Numbered from the stretch's first letter, positions 1 to 8,560 are shown. The stretch: 64,000 nt of DNA from Ensifer sp. BR816 (GCF_000378985.1 NZ_KB905370.1:1579830-1643829), one strand, 5' to 3'. The notes: a model not told the origin generated them from the letters alone. Program-made: numbers and translations.

Positions 1-535
1 ACAGCTTGATGCGCGGGTTCTGCTCGTTGCCGTCGAGGATTTCATAGACGGCGGTGTAGAAGGGCGAGGTGCCCGGCTGGGCGCCGACGAGCCCGTCTTC
101 GACCGCCGCAAAGCTCTTGGCATCCTTGAAGCGCGCCTCGTCGGCGCGCACCAGCATGAACTGCTGCGAACGCATATAGGGGTCGGAGAAGTCCACCTTC
201 TCCTTGCGGTCGTCCTTGATGGTAATGCCGGTCATGCCGATCTGATACTGGCCGTCGGATACCGACTGGATCATCGCATCCCAGCTGGTGTTCTGATATT
301 CGACCCTGAAGTTCAGCCGCTTGGCGATCTCGTTCATCGCGTCATACTCCCAGCCGACCGCCTGGCCGGACTTCGGATCGACGAATTGCAGCGGCGGGTA
401 GGCGTTCTCGGTGACGACGACGACCGTCTTGCCGCCGAGGTCCGGCAGGTCGCTCGCGACGGCAGGCGCGGCAAATGCGAAGGGAACGGCGAGGGCAGCG
501 GCGATGCCCGCGAGCACGTGGCGGCGGATTGTCAT
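1..535 (-). CDS. Amino-acid ABC transporter periplasmic binding protein (partial)
   Basis: The gene runs off the left edge, so only about the first 178 residues are present. The N-terminus (MTIRRHVLAGIAAALAVPFA) is a signal peptide ending near an AxA site. The mature part has the family 3 solute-binding pattern: a first strand followed by NAYPPLQFVD, then GWEYDAMNEIAKRL, and the motif QIGMTGITIKDDRKEKVDFS that is typical of polar amino-acid binders. It would capture an amino acid in the periplasm for an inner-membrane ABC permease lying beyond the window. It follows rplS on the same strand but is separated from it by a strong terminator, so it probably has its own promoter. Substrate cannot be told from this piece. 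Confidence 0.9.
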   Translation of the reverse strand, partial: MTIRRHVLAGIAAALAVPFAFAAPAVASDLPDLGGKTVVVVTENAYPPLQFVDPKSGQAVGWEYDAMNEIAKRLNFRVEYQNTSWDAMIQSVSDGQYQIGMTGITIKDDRKEKVDFSDPYMRSQQFMLVRADEARFKDAKSFAAVEDGLVGAQPGTSPFYTAVYEILDGNEQNPRIKL

Positions 536-614
536 TGGAGAAACTCCCGAAAATTGTGGCGACCGAAAATGTCACGAATTTCGTCGGGAAGACAAGCAGA
601 TAGTTCTAAACAAG

Positions 615-638
615 AAAGGCGGCCGAGAGGCCGCCTTT
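615..638 (-). terminator. Rho-independent terminator after rplS
   Basis: A perfect 10-bp stem (aaaggcggcc / ggccgccttt) with a 4-nt gaga loop lies 25 nt beyond the rplS stop codon and 80 nt before the binding-protein gene. On the minus strand the stem ends in a short T run (CTTTCTT). It should separate rplS from the downstream transporter gene. Confidence 0.85.
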
Positions 639-662
639 CCGCAAATCCGAGGATTTGAAAAC

Positions 663-1196
663 TTATTCCGCGGCGGCTTCCGCTGCCTTCGCCTCTTCGG
701 CTGCCTTTGCTTCGGCGGCTTCGGCGGCTGCCTTTTCGGCGGCGAGCGCCTGGGCGGCTGCGACCTTCTCAGCCTCGACGCGTGCCTTCTCGTCGGCGAC
801 TGCCTGGCGCTCGGCTTCGTTCAGCTTGCGGGCGCGGGTGCCGGTGTTCTCGACGATACGAGCCGACTTGCCGCGACGATCGCGCAGATAGTAGAGCTTG
901 GCGCGACGGACCTTGCCGCGGCGGACCACTTCGACGCTCTCGACGAGCGGCGAGTAGACCGGGAATACGCGCTCGACGCCTTCGCCGTAGGAAATCTTGC
1001 GAACGGTGAAGCTCTCGTTGAGGCCACCGCCGGAGCGGGCGATGCAGACGCCTTCATAGGCCTGGACGCGGGTACGGTTGCCTTCGACGACGCGGACGTT
1101 GACGCGGACGGTGTCGCCGGCGGAGAAATCGGGAAGGGTGCGCTTGGCGGCGATCTTGGCGGCCTGTTCGGCTTCCAGCTGCTGGATGATGTTCAT
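663..1196 (-). CDS. rplS: 50S ribosomal protein L19
   Basis: 177 residues. The first ~115 residues are the L19 fold ([67 protein letters not shown]). L19 lies at the 30S-50S interface of the ribosome. After the conserved core there is a ~60-residue Ala/Glu/Lys-rich tail ([12 protein letters not shown] at the end) that is absent from short L19s such as that of E. coli. The start at MNIIQ was chosen because it matches the family start; the frame stays open far upstream without similarity. Usually rplS ends an rpsP-rimM-trmD-rplS operon; here those genes lie 33 kb away on the other strand (32983-34771). Confidence 0.97.
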   Translation of the reverse strand: MNIIQQLEAEQAAKIAAKRTLPDFSAGDTVRVNVRVVEGNRTRVQAYEGVCIARSGGGLNESFTVRKISYGEGVERVFPVYSPLVESVEVVRRGKVRRAKLYYLRDRRGKSARIVENTGTRARKLNEAERQAVADEKARVEAEKVAAAQALAAEKAAAEAAEAKAAEEAKAAEAAAE

Positions 1197-1574
1197 CGGT
1201 CTAACCTTTGCTTTCTTCTGAAACAGCCAGAGCGCTCTCGGCCGACCTGTCGGGATTTCCTTCAGGTCTTGCCCTCTTTCCAAGGACAGGAGCGGTTTCA
1301 CCATTCTTTGTTGATGGTCGACGGGCAAGAACCCGAACCGGGGCGGCACATACACCAAACGAGGCCGCTTGTCATCCCCGATCACGGATTTTCTCGACCG
1401 ATCACCCGCACCGGTGGGCATTTCGTGGATCTGGAACCCATCCGGGGCACACATGTGGCTCGTCAGCATCATGCATGTCGACCTGGGCAGAGGACTTTGC
1501 AAGCCATCGACAACCCGTTCGGTACGAGCTTGCTGCAATGTCTGAAAACAAGTCTTCGGTATGAACTGGAAGAA
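1197..1574. other. Gene-free stretch between rplS and tRNA-Gly
   Basis: About 380 bases with no convincing reading frame on either strand. It must hold the rplS promoter and leader (minus strand). It is also one of the two places where an inversion breakpoint could lie that separated rplS from trmD (see findings). No clear terminator or repeat was recognised. Confidence 0.5.
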
Positions 1575-1649
1575 TGGAGCGGGTGAAGCGATTCGAACGC
1601 TCGACCCCAACCTTGGCAAGGTTGTGCTCTACCCCTGAGCTACACCCGC
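1575..1649 (-). tRNA. tRNA-Gly (anticodon GCC)
   Basis: Read on the minus strand the sequence folds as a full cloverleaf. The acceptor stem is GCGGGTG/CACCCGC, the D arm contains GCTCAGGGGTAGAGC, the anticodon stem-loop CAACC-TTGCCAA-GGTTG gives anticodon GCC, and the T arm contains GTTCGAATC. The 3' CCA is encoded (1575-1577). It would read the GGC and GGU glycine codons, of which GGC is very common in these genes. Confidence 0.96.
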
Positions 1650-1717
1650 TCATCAGACCCAGGCCCGGGGTAGTCTGTGGACCGTGGGTTGCCGCCCCGT
1701 CTTGCGGCGACCGGCGC

Positions 1718-1746
1718 TATATGGCCTATCGATTTTTCAAATGCAA
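1718..1746 (-). promoter_or_regulatory. Candidate sigma70-type promoter for tRNA-Gly
   Basis: On the minus strand TTGCAT (1746-1741) is separated by 17 nt from CATATA (1723-1718), a fair -35/-10 pair about 70 nt upstream of the tRNA 5' end. Identified by eye only. Confidence 0.4.
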
Positions 1747-1877
1747 CAGGGAAATGGCGTGGAAGGCAAGAAATTTTTCGGACTAATCCCAAAAGGCCGC
1801 AATGCCGCGATCTCGCTCGTTCGCCGCCGCCCTTGAGATTGCGCAAGCCCTTCCTTCCTCGTAAAGCAGGGGCACAC

Positions 1878-1979
1878 TACAGCGCCGCGCATGTATTCAG
1901 ACGCGCAAACGACGCTGTAAGACTTTGAATCTACGCATCGCGCTTTCCGAAAATCGATGCCGATTTTCGGGCCGATGCG
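1878..1979. repeat. Dispersed mosaic palindrome plus a second hairpin
   Basis: The first part (1878-1930) reads tacagcgccgcgc, a short spacer, gacgcgcaaacgacgctgta, then a gactttgaat tail. Related copies occur at 16534, 35519, 53518, 57551 and 61303. The second part (1934-1979) is a long hairpin: outer arms cgcatcg/cgatgcg and inner arms ccgaaaatcg/cgattttcgg around a 4-nt loop. The unit ends 25 nt before the start codon of the deacylase gene, so it is probably inside its 5' leader. The rest of 1650-2004 shows nothing else recognisable apart from the candidate tRNA promoter. Confidence 0.75.
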
Positions 1980-2004
1980 CTAGGGCGGCAGAAGGATCAG
2001 AAGC

Positions 2005-2514
2005 ATGAGCGAGACGCAGCCGAAGACCGCGGAAGAGTTGTTCCGCTTTCTCGACGAACTCGGTATCGAACACCGGACGAAGCGGCATCAGCCGGTCTTC
2101 ACCGTCGCCGAATCGGTGGCGCTGCGCGACGAAATTCCTGGCGGACATACAAAAAACCTGTTCCTCAAGGACAAAAAGGACAATTATTTCCTCCTGACCG
2201 TCGAGGAGCATGCGACGGTGGAGCTGAAGACCATCCATCAGACCATCGGCGCGGCAAGCAAGGTCTCCTTCGGCAAACCGGAGAAGCTGATGGAATATCT
2301 GGGCGTGATCCCGGGCGCCGTGACCGCCTTCGGCGCGATCAACGACACGTCGGGCAAGGTGAAGATCATTTTCGACGAGGGGCTGATGGAATTCGACACG
2401 ATCAACTGCCATCCCCTCTCGAACGACCAGACGACGTCGATCGCCGCTAAGGATATGCTGCGCTTTATGGAGGCCACGGGACACGAGCCGCTTGTCTTGA
2501 AAGTGACGGCCTGA
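2005..2514 (+). CDS. ProX/PrdX-type aminoacyl-tRNA deacylase
   Basis: 169 residues, a YbaK/ProRS-associated domain protein. Conserved stretches include EHRTKRHQPVFTVAES near the start, HTKNLFLKDKKDNYFLLTVE in the middle, GAVTAFGAIND and CHPLSND towards the C-terminus. Members of this free-standing group (ProXp-ala, PrdX) hydrolyse mischarged tRNA(Pro), mainly Ala-tRNA(Pro), in the cytosol and so back up prolyl-tRNA synthetase editing. An AGAAGGA-like ribosome site precedes the ATG. The dispersed palindrome ends 25 nt upstream. The thioredoxin gene follows 59 nt downstream in the same direction, so cotranscription is possible. Confidence 0.88.
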   Translation: MSETQPKTAEELFRFLDELGIEHRTKRHQPVFTVAESVALRDEIPGGHTKNLFLKDKKDNYFLLTVEEHATVELKTIHQTIGAASKVSFGKPEKLMEYLGVIPGAVTAFGAINDTSGKVKIIFDEGLMEFDTINCHPLSNDQTTSIAAKDMLRFMEATGHEPLVLKVTA

Positions 2515-2573
2515 CATACGATCTTTGGCGCGGAAAGCATCAAGTCGGGCGGCAAGCCCGCGAGGAGAGAAGA

Positions 2574-3551
2574 ATGGGCGGTAGCGACAATCCCTATGCA
2601 GGTTCCTTCGGCAACCAGATGACGGCCTCGGCCTCGTTCGGCGGGCAGCCGGCACCGAATGGCGCAGCCGCCGGCGACCTGATCAAGGAGACGACCACCG
2701 CCACCTTCGCGCGCGACGTGCTCGAGGCCTCGCGCCAGCAGCCGGTGCTCGTCGATTTCTGGGCGCCGTGGTGCGGGCCGTGCAAACAGCTGACGCCTGT
2801 CATCGAGAAGGTCGTCAAGGAAGCCGCCGGCCGCGTCAGGCTCGTCAAGATGAACATCGACGATCATCCCTCGATCGCCGGCCAGCTCGGCATCCAGTCG
2901 ATCCCGGCCGTCATTGCCTTCGTCGGCGGCCGCCCGGTCGACGGCTTCATGGGCGCCATCCCCGAGAGCCAGATCAAGCAGTTTATCGATCGCATTGCCG
3001 GCCCGGCGGTGGACGATGCCAAGGCCGAGGTCGAGGCCGTGCTTGCCGACGCCAAGGCGCTCGTCGAAGCCGGTGACGCTCAGAACGCCGCCGGCCTCTA
3101 TGGTGCCGTGCTGCAGGCGGAACCGGAAAATGTCGAGGCGATCGCCGGCATGGTCGAATGCATGATCGCGCTCGGCCAGCTTGCCGAGGCGCGCCAGGCG
3201 CTTTCGCAACTGCCGGAAGAGATCGGCAAGGCTGCGGCCATCGGCGCCGTCTCGAAGAAGCTCGACCAGATCGAAGAGGCGCGCAAGCTCGGCGATCCGG
3301 TGGCTCTCGAGCAGCAACTGGCGCTCAACCCTGACGACCATGCGGCGCGGCTGAAGCTTGCCAAGATCCGCAATGTCGAAGGCGACAGGACCGGCGCCGC
3401 CGACCATCTCTTGCTGATCATGAAGCGGGACCGCAGCTTCGAGGACGACGCCGCGCGGCGCGAACTCCTGTCCTTCTTCGAAGTCTGGGGGCCGAAGGAT
3501 CCGGCGACGATCGCCGCCCGCCGCAAGCTTTCCGCGCTTCTGTTCTCCTGA
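2574..3551 (+). CDS. Thioredoxin-domain protein with C-terminal TPR (YbbN-like)
   Basis: 325 residues. After a Gly/Ala-rich lead of ~35 residues comes a thioredoxin domain with the active site WCGPC at residues 66-70, followed by cis-Pro region IQSIPAVIAF. From about residue 150 to the end the protein is alpha-helical with TPR-like repeats (AGLYGAVLQAEPENVEAIAG, ALNPDDHAARLKLAKI), matching the YbbN/CnoX family of thioredoxin-like co-chaperones. It has no signal peptide, so it should act in the cytosol, in redox repair or chaperone hand-over. GAGGAGAGAAG precedes the start. It begins a run of small plus-strand genes: Lon-N protein, then Trm112. Confidence 0.93.
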   Translation: MGGSDNPYAGSFGNQMTASASFGGQPAPNGAAAGDLIKETTTATFARDVLEASRQQPVLVDFWAPWCGPCKQLTPVIEKVVKEAAGRVRLVKMNIDDHPSIAGQLGIQSIPAVIAFVGGRPVDGFMGAIPESQIKQFIDRIAGPAVDDAKAEVEAVLADAKALVEAGDAQNAAGLYGAVLQAEPENVEAIAGMVECMIALGQLAEARQALSQLPEEIGKAAAIGAVSKKLDQIEEARKLGDPVALEQQLALNPDDHAARLKLAKIRNVEGDRTGAADHLLLIMKRDRSFEDDAARRELLSFFEVWGPKDPATIAARRKLSALLFS

Positions 3552-3696
3552 CCGGCCGACGGCGGGAAGCGAAACTGCTTTTTGCGTCGCCGACCGCCGC
3601 TTTCTCCTTGAGATTTTCGAGGGATGCACCATCTCTTGAGCGTGCGGTCCGCGCGCCTGCTGCGGGGGACGCCGCGATCTTCAGGGACCATCGGAA

Positions 3697-4377
3697 ATGC
3701 ATGTCGGAAATGCGCGTTATCTCAGTCCGAAGGATTTGCCGGAGACCATTCCGGTCTTCCCGCTGACAGGCGCGCTGCTTCTTCCGGGTGCGCAGCTTCC
3801 CCTCAACATCTTCGAACCGCGCTACCTCGCGATGTTCGACGACGCGCTTTCCGGTGACCGGCTGATCGGTATCGTCCAGCCCTCCTTTGCAGAGGGCCGC
3901 AGCGATATCGATTCCGCGCCTGTGCCGGCACTATGCCAGGTCGGCTGCATAGGCCGCATCACCTCCTTCGCCGAGACCGGCGACGGCCGCTATATCACCT
4001 CGCTCACCGGCGTCTGCCGCTACAGGCTGTTTGCAGAGATTTCAGGCGTGCGCGGCTATCGCCGTTTCCGCATCGGCCCCTTCGCGGCCGACCTCCAGGG
4101 ACCGGACGACGAAGCCCTGGTCGACCGCGAGGCGCTGCTCGCCGCCTTCCGCGCCTATCTCGACGCCAACAAGCTGGAAGCGGATTGGGAAAGCGTCGAA
4201 CGCGCAAGCAACCGTACGCTCGTCAATTCGATGGCGATGATGTCGCCCTATGGGCCGGCGGAGAAACAGGCGCTGCTCGAAGCCCCCGATCTCAAGACGC
4301 GCGCCGAAACGCTGATCGCGATCACCGAGATCGTGCTCGCCCGCAATTTCGGCGATCTCGACAACATTCTGCAGTGA
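3697..4377 (+). CDS. Lon N-terminal (substrate-binding) domain protein
   Basis: 226 residues consisting only of the LON substrate-binding domain: [20 protein letters not shown] followed by [14 protein letters not shown], then [19 protein letters not shown]. The AAA+ ATPase and Ser-Lys protease parts of Lon are absent, so it is not a protease. Free-standing LON-domain proteins are common in alphaproteobacteria; their role is not settled and may be substrate or partner binding. The helical C-terminal half ends in [20 protein letters not shown]. The Trm112 gene starts 10 nt after its stop, indicating an operon. Confidence 0.9.
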   Translation: MHVGNARYLSPKDLPETIPVFPLTGALLLPGAQLPLNIFEPRYLAMFDDALSGDRLIGIVQPSFAEGRSDIDSAPVPALCQVGCIGRITSFAETGDGRYITSLTGVCRYRLFAEISGVRGYRRFRIGPFAADLQGPDDEALVDREALLAAFRAYLDANKLEADWESVERASNRTLVNSMAMMSPYGPAEKQALLEAPDLKTRAETLIAITEIVLARNFGDLDNILQ

Positions 4378-4387
4378 AGACGAAGCC

Positions 4388-4576
4388 ATGGACGCAAACG
4401 CCAGCAGGGTCGATCCGAAGCTCCTCGAATTGCTCGTCTGCCCCCTGACGAAGGGGCGGCTTAGCTATGATGCCGAGGCCCACGAACTGGTCTCGGAAAA
4501 GGCCCGCCTTGCCTATCCAATCCGCGACGGCGTGCCGATCATGCTGGTCTCGGAGGCGCGCAAGATCGAGGATTAG
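4388..4576 (+). CDS. Trm112-family protein (YcaR/UPF0434)
   Basis: 62 residues with the family signature [14 protein letters not shown] and [16 protein letters not shown]. Bacterial Trm112-like proteins are small zinc-ribbon-derived proteins; in eukaryotes and archaea Trm112 activates several methyltransferases, while the bacterial role is poorly known. Only one cysteine of the usual zinc set is visible. The gene follows the LON-domain gene by 10 nt. Its TAG stop (4574-4576) is formed from a TA target dinucleotide plus the first G of the inserted IS630 element; the sequence on the far side of the element shows the stop was TAG before insertion as well, so the protein is unchanged. Confidence 0.9.
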   Translation: MDANASRVDPKLLELLVCPLTKGRLSYDAEAHELVSEKARLAYPIRDGVPIMLVSEARKIED

Positions 4577-4659
4577 AGCATCGGATTCTCAGGTTGAGTC
4601 GGTGGGGGATTCCGTTGCGTTGGCATTCGTGATTCACTTTCGTCCGGAGGTGATTTGCG

Positions 4660-5091
4660 ATGCCAAAAGCCTATTCACGTGATCTTCGGGAGCGGGTTTC
4701 CCGCTTTGTCGATGCCGGGCACTCGCGTCATGCGGCGGCCGCCCACTTTGGCGTATCGGTTTCCTTCGTCGTCAGGCTGATGCAGGTCTGGCGCAGGACC
4801 GGGAGGCTTGATCCCAAGCCCGGCGGCGGGCGGCGGCATTCCAAGCTCGACCCGCACCGCAGCTTTCTGCTTCGCCGGATCGGCGAAAAGGACGATATAA
4901 CCATGCCCGAACTCAGGGCCGAACTGGCGGCCACGGGCACGCATGTCGATCCGGCTTCGATCTCCCGCTGGTTTATCCGCAACGGCTACCGCTTCAAAAA
5001 AAACGCTGCTGGCCAGCGAGCAAGATCGCCCGGATATTCGCCAGGCCCGGGAAGCCTGGACGACGAGGCGGCAGCCGAGGATGCGACTTGA
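4660..5091 (+). CDS. IS630 transposase, first frame (DNA-binding part)
   Basis: 143 residues as read without frameshift. The N-terminal ~90 residues are two helix-turn-helix units of IS630 transposases ([18 protein letters not shown] and the [20 protein letters not shown] linker; then [12 protein letters not shown] and [15 protein letters not shown]). After the A8 tract (4996-5003) this frame continues only into a non-conserved tail and stops. A GGAGGTG ribosome site precedes the ATG. The catalytic part is in the next frame, so a functional enzyme needs a +1 shift (or slippage) at RFKK. Confidence 0.88.
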   Translation: MPKAYSRDLRERVSRFVDAGHSRHAAAAHFGVSVSFVVRLMQVWRRTGRLDPKPGGGRRHSKLDPHRSFLLRRIGEKDDITMPELRAELAATGTHVDPASISRWFIRNGYRFKKNAAGQRARSPGYSPGPGSLDDEAAAEDAT

Positions 5092-5611
5092 GCCACATCG
5101 CCTTGTCTTTATTGATGAAACCGGCACAACGACGAAGATGACGCGGCTGCGCGGCCGCTGCCTCAAGGGCTGTCGCCTGAAGAGCAAGGCGCCCTTCGGT
5201 CATTGGAAGACACAGACCTTCATCGCCGGCTTGCGATGCGACGGGCTGACGGCACCCTTCGTTGTCGACCGGCCGATGAACCGGCGCATCTTCGAGACTT
5301 ACGTCGAAACACAGCTCGCGCCCACGCTGCGACACGGCGATGTCGTCATCCTCGACAATCTTGCCGCCCACAAGAGCCAGAAGGTCGAGCAGATGCTCCG
5401 CGCCAAGGGCGCCTGGCTGCTCTTCCTGCCACCCTACAGCCCCGATCTCAATCCGATCGAAATGGCCTTCGCCAAGCTGAAAGCGCATCTGAGAGCAAAG
5501 GCCGTCCGCAGCATCGACGCCCTCTGGAAAGCCATCGGCGACATCTGCGCCCTGTTCTCTCCAGCAGAATGCAGAAACTACTTCAACGCCGCCGGATATG
5601 GATTCACTTGA
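4943..5611 (+). CDS. IS630 transposase, second frame (DDE catalytic part)
   Basis: 222 residues from the first ATG in this frame; the native sequence is probably entered by frameshift at 4996-5003, giving ...[15 protein letters not shown]. It carries the DDE triad in the usual contexts: VFIDETGT (first Asp), [12 protein letters not shown] (second Asp) and [12 protein letters not shown] (Glu), plus the PPYSPDLNP signature of IS630. The stop codon lies inside the right terminal repeat. The independent ATG at 4943 overlaps helix-turn-helix coding sequence of the first frame and is unlikely to be the main start. Confidence 0.88.
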   Translation: MSIRLRSPAGLSATATASKKTLLASEQDRPDIRQAREAWTTRRQPRMRLEPHRLVFIDETGTTTKMTRLRGRCLKGCRLKSKAPFGHWKTQTFIAGLRCDGLTAPFVVDRPMNRRIFETYVETQLAPTLRHGDVVILDNLAAHKSQKVEQMLRAKGAWLLFLPPYSPDLNPIEMAFAKLKAHLRAKAVRSIDALWKAIGDICALFSPAECRNYFNAAGYGFT

Positions 5612-5716
5612 ACGTCCGTTGCTCTAGATCGACCTCGCATTCCGGGATGGCCCCTTACCCTAACCTTCGTTCCACGCGCCGGAAAAGATGCCGGTAGGCA
5701 GATGAGACGGGCCGCC

Positions 5717-6952
5717 TCAATCCTCGCCGTGATTGGCGATCATCATCGCCTCGAAGGCGAGCCGGTCGACCTTGCGCATGCGCTCGGACTCCGACTTGAG
5801 CTGGCCGCAGGCGGCGAGGATGTCGCGGCCGCGCGGAGTGCGGATCGGCGAAGCATAGCCGGCCTGGTTGATGAAGTCGGCGAAGGACTCGATCTGCTCC
5901 CAGTCCGAGCACTGGTAGTTGGTGCCCGGCCAGGGATTGAAGGGGATCAGGTTGATTTTCGCCGGAATGCCCTTCAGGAGCTTCACCAGTTCCTTGGCAT
6001 CTTCCAGGCTGTCGTTGACGTCCTTCAGCATCACATATTCGAAGGTGATGCGGCGCGCGTTCGAAAGGCCCGGATAGGCGCGGCAGGCCGCCATCAGCTC
6101 CTTCAGCGGATATTTCTTGTTGATCGGCACCAGCATGTCGCGCAGTTCGTCGTTGACCGCGTGCAGCGAGATCGCCAGCATCACGCCGATCTCCTCGCCG
6201 GTGCGGTAAATCTCCGGAACGATCCCGGAGGTCGAGAGCGTGATGCGCCGCTTCGACAGCGACAGCCCGTCGCCGTCCGAGGCGATCAGCAGCGCCGTCT
6301 TGACGTTGTCGAAATTGTAGAGCGGCTCGCCCATGCCCATCATCACGATATTGGTGATCTTGCGGCCCTCGGCAGGCACGATCGCGCCCTGCGGCGTGTC
6401 GCGCTCCGGAAAGTCGCCGAGCCGGTCGCGGGCGAGCAGTAGCTGGGAGAGGATTTCCTCGGCCGTCAGGTTGCGCACCAGCTTCTGCGTGCCGGTGTGA
6501 CAGAAGGAGCAGGTGAGCGTACAGCCGACCTGGCTCGAGATGCAGAGCGTGCCGCGGCCTTCCTCGGGAATATAGACGGTCTCGATCTCCACCGGCCGGC
6601 CGGCACCGCGCGGCGGAAAGCGCAGCAGCCACTTGCGCGTGCCGTCGCCCGATACCTGCTCCTCGACGATCTCCGGCCGGGCAACGGTGAAATGCTGCTT
6701 GAGCATTTCACGCATGTCCTTGGAAACGTTCGACATCTGGTCGAAGTCCGAGACGCCGCGCACATAGAGCCAGTGCCAGAGCTGGCTGACGCGCATCTTG
6801 ACCTGCCGCTCCGGTACGCCTTTTTCGACCAGCAGCTTGGCCATGTCCTCGCGCAAGAGGCCGATCAGCGACGGCTTTTCCGCCTGCGGCTGAGGCCGCA
6901 CCTGCGGCGCCTTGACGATCTCCGTCCTGTTCAAGATCTCGGTGGCTGCCAT
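5717..6952 (-). CDS. rlmN: 23S rRNA/tRNA adenine-C2 methyltransferase RlmN
   Basis: 411 residues from [11 protein letters not shown] radical-SAM enzyme that methylates C2 of A2503 in 23S rRNA and A37 in a set of tRNAs. The Fe-S motif CTLTCSFC is at residues 144-151 and is preceded by LCISSQVG, whose Cys takes part in the mechanism. The C-terminal methyl-carrying Cys is in LAACGQLK. The middle has [13 protein letters not shown] and [13 protein letters not shown] longer frame opens at 6994 but its extra residues are not conserved. RlmN loss is known to alter sensitivity to ribosome-targeting antibiotics. It stands alone between the IS and the IalB-like gene. Confidence 0.96.
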   Translation of the reverse strand: MAATEILNRTEIVKAPQVRPQPQAEKPSLIGLLREDMAKLLVEKGVPERQVKMRVSQLWHWLYVRGVSDFDQMSNVSKDMREMLKQHFTVARPEIVEEQVSGDGTRKWLLRFPPRGAGRPVEIETVYIPEEGRGTLCISSQVGCTLTCSFCHTGTQKLVRNLTAEEILSQLLLARDRLGDFPERDTPQGAIVPAEGRKITNIVMMGMGEPLYNFDNVKTALLIASDGDGLSLSKRRITLSTSGIVPEIYRTGEEIGVMLAISLHAVNDELRDMLVPINKKYPLKELMAACRAYPGLSNARRITFEYVMLKDVNDSLEDAKELVKLLKGIPAKINLIPFNPWPGTNYQCSDWEQIESFADFINQAGYASPIRTPRGRDILAACGQLKSESERMRKVDRLAFEAMMIANHGED

Positions 6953-7132
6953 GCTCTCGATGTCCTGTCGTACAGCAAAGAGGCATCCGGACAACGGTTC
7001 CGGACTATTTCCCAGTGCTCGAATTGAAATGGTGAGCCTCGACGCGCGCTCGACGGGGGCGTGGGGCTCCGAATTTGCCGGCCTTTAGCATTCTTTCGAC
7101 GAGGAGTCACCATGAGCGCTTCACCGAAAAGT

Positions 7133-7160
7133 AAAAAGGCCGGCTGAGCGGCCGGCCTTT
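7133..7160 (-). terminator. Rho-independent terminator after the IalB-like gene
   Basis: Stem aaaggccggc / gccggccttt (7135-7144 with 7151-7160), loop tgagcg. On the minus strand it is followed by TTTTTAC. It lies 26 nt beyond the IalB-like stop codon. Confidence 0.85.
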
Positions 7161-7185
7161 GCGATCGACAACGCCTTGTCGCGTC

Positions 7186-7689
7186 TTACTTGCAGGCCTC
7201 GATCTGTTTCAAGGCGGCGGAGATGCCGGACAACGAATAGGAGTAGGAGGTTGTGGTGCCCTTGCGGGACTTGGCGTTGACCGACATGTCCTTGCCAGTT
7301 TTCATGGCGGCGACCAGGGCCGGCTCCTCGGCGGCGTTCTCCACCCAGGCGGAGTTGCCCTTGGTGAACATGACGAAGGTGCGCCCGTCGATGACCACGT
7401 TCACCTTCGAATTGTCCTGCAGCGGGTAGCCCATCATCGCCTGCGGCTCATAGCTGATGTTCTGTCCCGGGCGCTGCGAGACGAGGAAGAAGATGTCGCC
7501 ATGGTCGACACCGGCGGGGCTCTTCTCCTTCGGCACCGACAGGACATAGCAGACCTTGCCGCCGCCGGCTTGGTAGGAGTAGGCGCCCCAGGCATTGAAC
7601 TGCTGGATTCGCGTCGGCGACTGCGCGGAAGCCACGCCGGCTGCCGCTATTACGATTGCGATTGCAGTTGCGATCTTTCTTGCAAACAT
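7186..7689 (-). CDS. IalB-like (invasion-associated locus B) periplasmic protein
   Basis: 167 residues from MFARKIATAIAIVIAAAGVA, a clear signal peptide ending ASAQS. The mature part fits the IalB family: FNAWGAYSYQ, KVCYVLSVPK, VSQRPGQNISYEPQAMMGYP, VVIDGRTFVMFTKGNSAW, GTTTSYSYSLSGISAAL, with two Cys residues that could form a disulfide. IalB was named from Bartonella, where it aids erythrocyte entry; in free-living rhizobia members are common and their role is unknown, so virulence should not be inferred. The frame is open further upstream but the signal peptide fixes the start at 7689. Confidence 0.88.
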   Translation of the reverse strand: MFARKIATAIAIVIAAAGVASAQSPTRIQQFNAWGAYSYQAGGGKVCYVLSVPKEKSPAGVDHGDIFFLVSQRPGQNISYEPQAMMGYPLQDNSKVNVVIDGRTFVMFTKGNSAWVENAAEEPALVAAMKTGKDMSVNAKSRKGTTTSYSYSLSGISAALKQIEACK

Positions 7690-8121
7690 GAGTTCCTGCC
7701 GATTTCCTAGCTTGCGATCGCCCGTACCAGGCTTACACGGGCAACGCATAGTCACGATTTGAATTTATTTTGACTTAATTCGAGTTACCAAACCGTCAAC
7801 GATCGCCGCAATCGTCCCGCGGAAGGCGCCCCCTTCGGCCGCATGCCCGGTCCTCGGGGCATCGCGGTCCTCTCGTGTGCGGATCTGCCGGTTCGGTCGA
7901 ACGTCGGTTCCGGCGGGTCGTGGTCGGTGATTTCCCTGTCTCAAATCTTGTCGGACGCGCCGTCCTATAGCGTTTTTTCCTACAGCCGTCACGTTTCCGA
8001 ATCTATGTCACAAAGAATCGGGCAAGAGTTTGTCTTTGCGGGCGGCAATACGGCGACGCTTACCATCGGGCGGCGGGTCTACAGCGGCGCGCAGAATGGA
8101 TGAATTTAATAGGTCCTGACC
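7690..8121. other. Gene-free stretch
   Basis: About 430 bases between the IalB-like start and the end of the YkvA-like gene. Short open frames exist on both strands but lack recognisable similarity or good ribosome sites. It should contain the IalB-like promoter. No repeat was recognised. Confidence 0.5.
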
Positions 8122-8499
8122 CTAATCATCGGGCCGGTCGCCAATCGTCTCGTCGGCCTTGCGATAGTGGGTTTCCTTGATCTGGCCGCTAATCGCCGCA
8201 AAGGCGGCGGTCAGCACGGCGACGTCGTCGGAAAAGCCGACTGCGGCGAGCACGTCGGGCACGAAATCAAGCGGCAGGACGAAATAGGCGAGTGCCGCGA
8301 GCAATATGCCGCGGGTGCGCGTCGGCGTTTGCGGGTCCACGGCGCAATAGTAGGCAGCGACGAGATCGCGGCTGAAGGGGATCTGGCGGACTGCCCGGCG
8401 GAAGGTCGGCCAGAATCTGCGGCGCACCTTGCGCTCGCGGCGCTCCTGTTCCGATTCCTCGCCGGGAAGGAGAATTTCACCGATCTTCACGTCGTCCAT
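8122..8499 (-). CDS. YkvA-family (DUF1232) membrane protein
   Basis: 125 residues from MDDVKIGEILL; an alternative start lies 21 nt upstream (8520). The DUF1232 signature is ILLAALAYFVLPLDFVPDVL then FSDDVAVLTAAFA, predicted to form a membrane-associated helical hairpin. The N-terminus is charged (EESEQERRERKVRRRFWP). Function is unknown for the family. It is followed on the same strand by nothing close; the pterin dehydratase gene lies 62 nt upstream in the same direction. Confidence 0.85.
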   Translation of the reverse strand: MDDVKIGEILLPGEESEQERRERKVRRRFWPTFRRAVRQIPFSRDLVAAYYCAVDPQTPTRTRGILLAALAYFVLPLDFVPDVLAAVGFSDDVAVLTAAFAAISGQIKETHYRKADETIGDRPDD

Positions 8500-8560
8500 C
8501 GCGTCCGTTCCGCTTGTCACCAGCCAGATATGGGCATGGCAGGCGCTATTTCAAATGGTC

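Larger units (their letters stand above)
4576..5624 (+). mobile_element. IS630-family insertion sequence, complete
   Basis: About 1,049 bp flanked by duplicated TA dinucleotides (4574-4575 and 5625-5626), the hallmark of IS630/Tc1-mariner transposition. The ends are imperfect inverted repeats: left GAGCATCGGATTCTCAGG, right (reverse complement) GAGCAACGGACGTTCAAG. Inside are two overlapping frames of a DDE transposase joined at an A8 tract. The ends and both frames look intact, so it may still be active. It is the only IS recognised in the window. Confidence 0.92.

Noticed and set aside
2238-3632. 464-codon open frame on the minus strand
   Set aside because: Antisense of the thioredoxin-TPR gene, which has a clear active site and ribosome site.
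4576-5624. IS630 as a breakpoint of the rplS/trmD inversion
   Set aside because: The element is 3 kb from the inferred breakpoint and its flanks rejoin into a sensible uninterrupted sequence, so it is a simple insertion.
7186-7689. IalB-like protein as a virulence factor
   Set aside because: The family name comes from Bartonella; homologues are widespread in non-pathogenic rhizobia, and nothing nearby supports a virulence role.
7765-8103. Short frames on both strands between the IalB-like and YkvA-like genes
   Set aside because: No similarity, no ribosome site of note, and mutual overlap.
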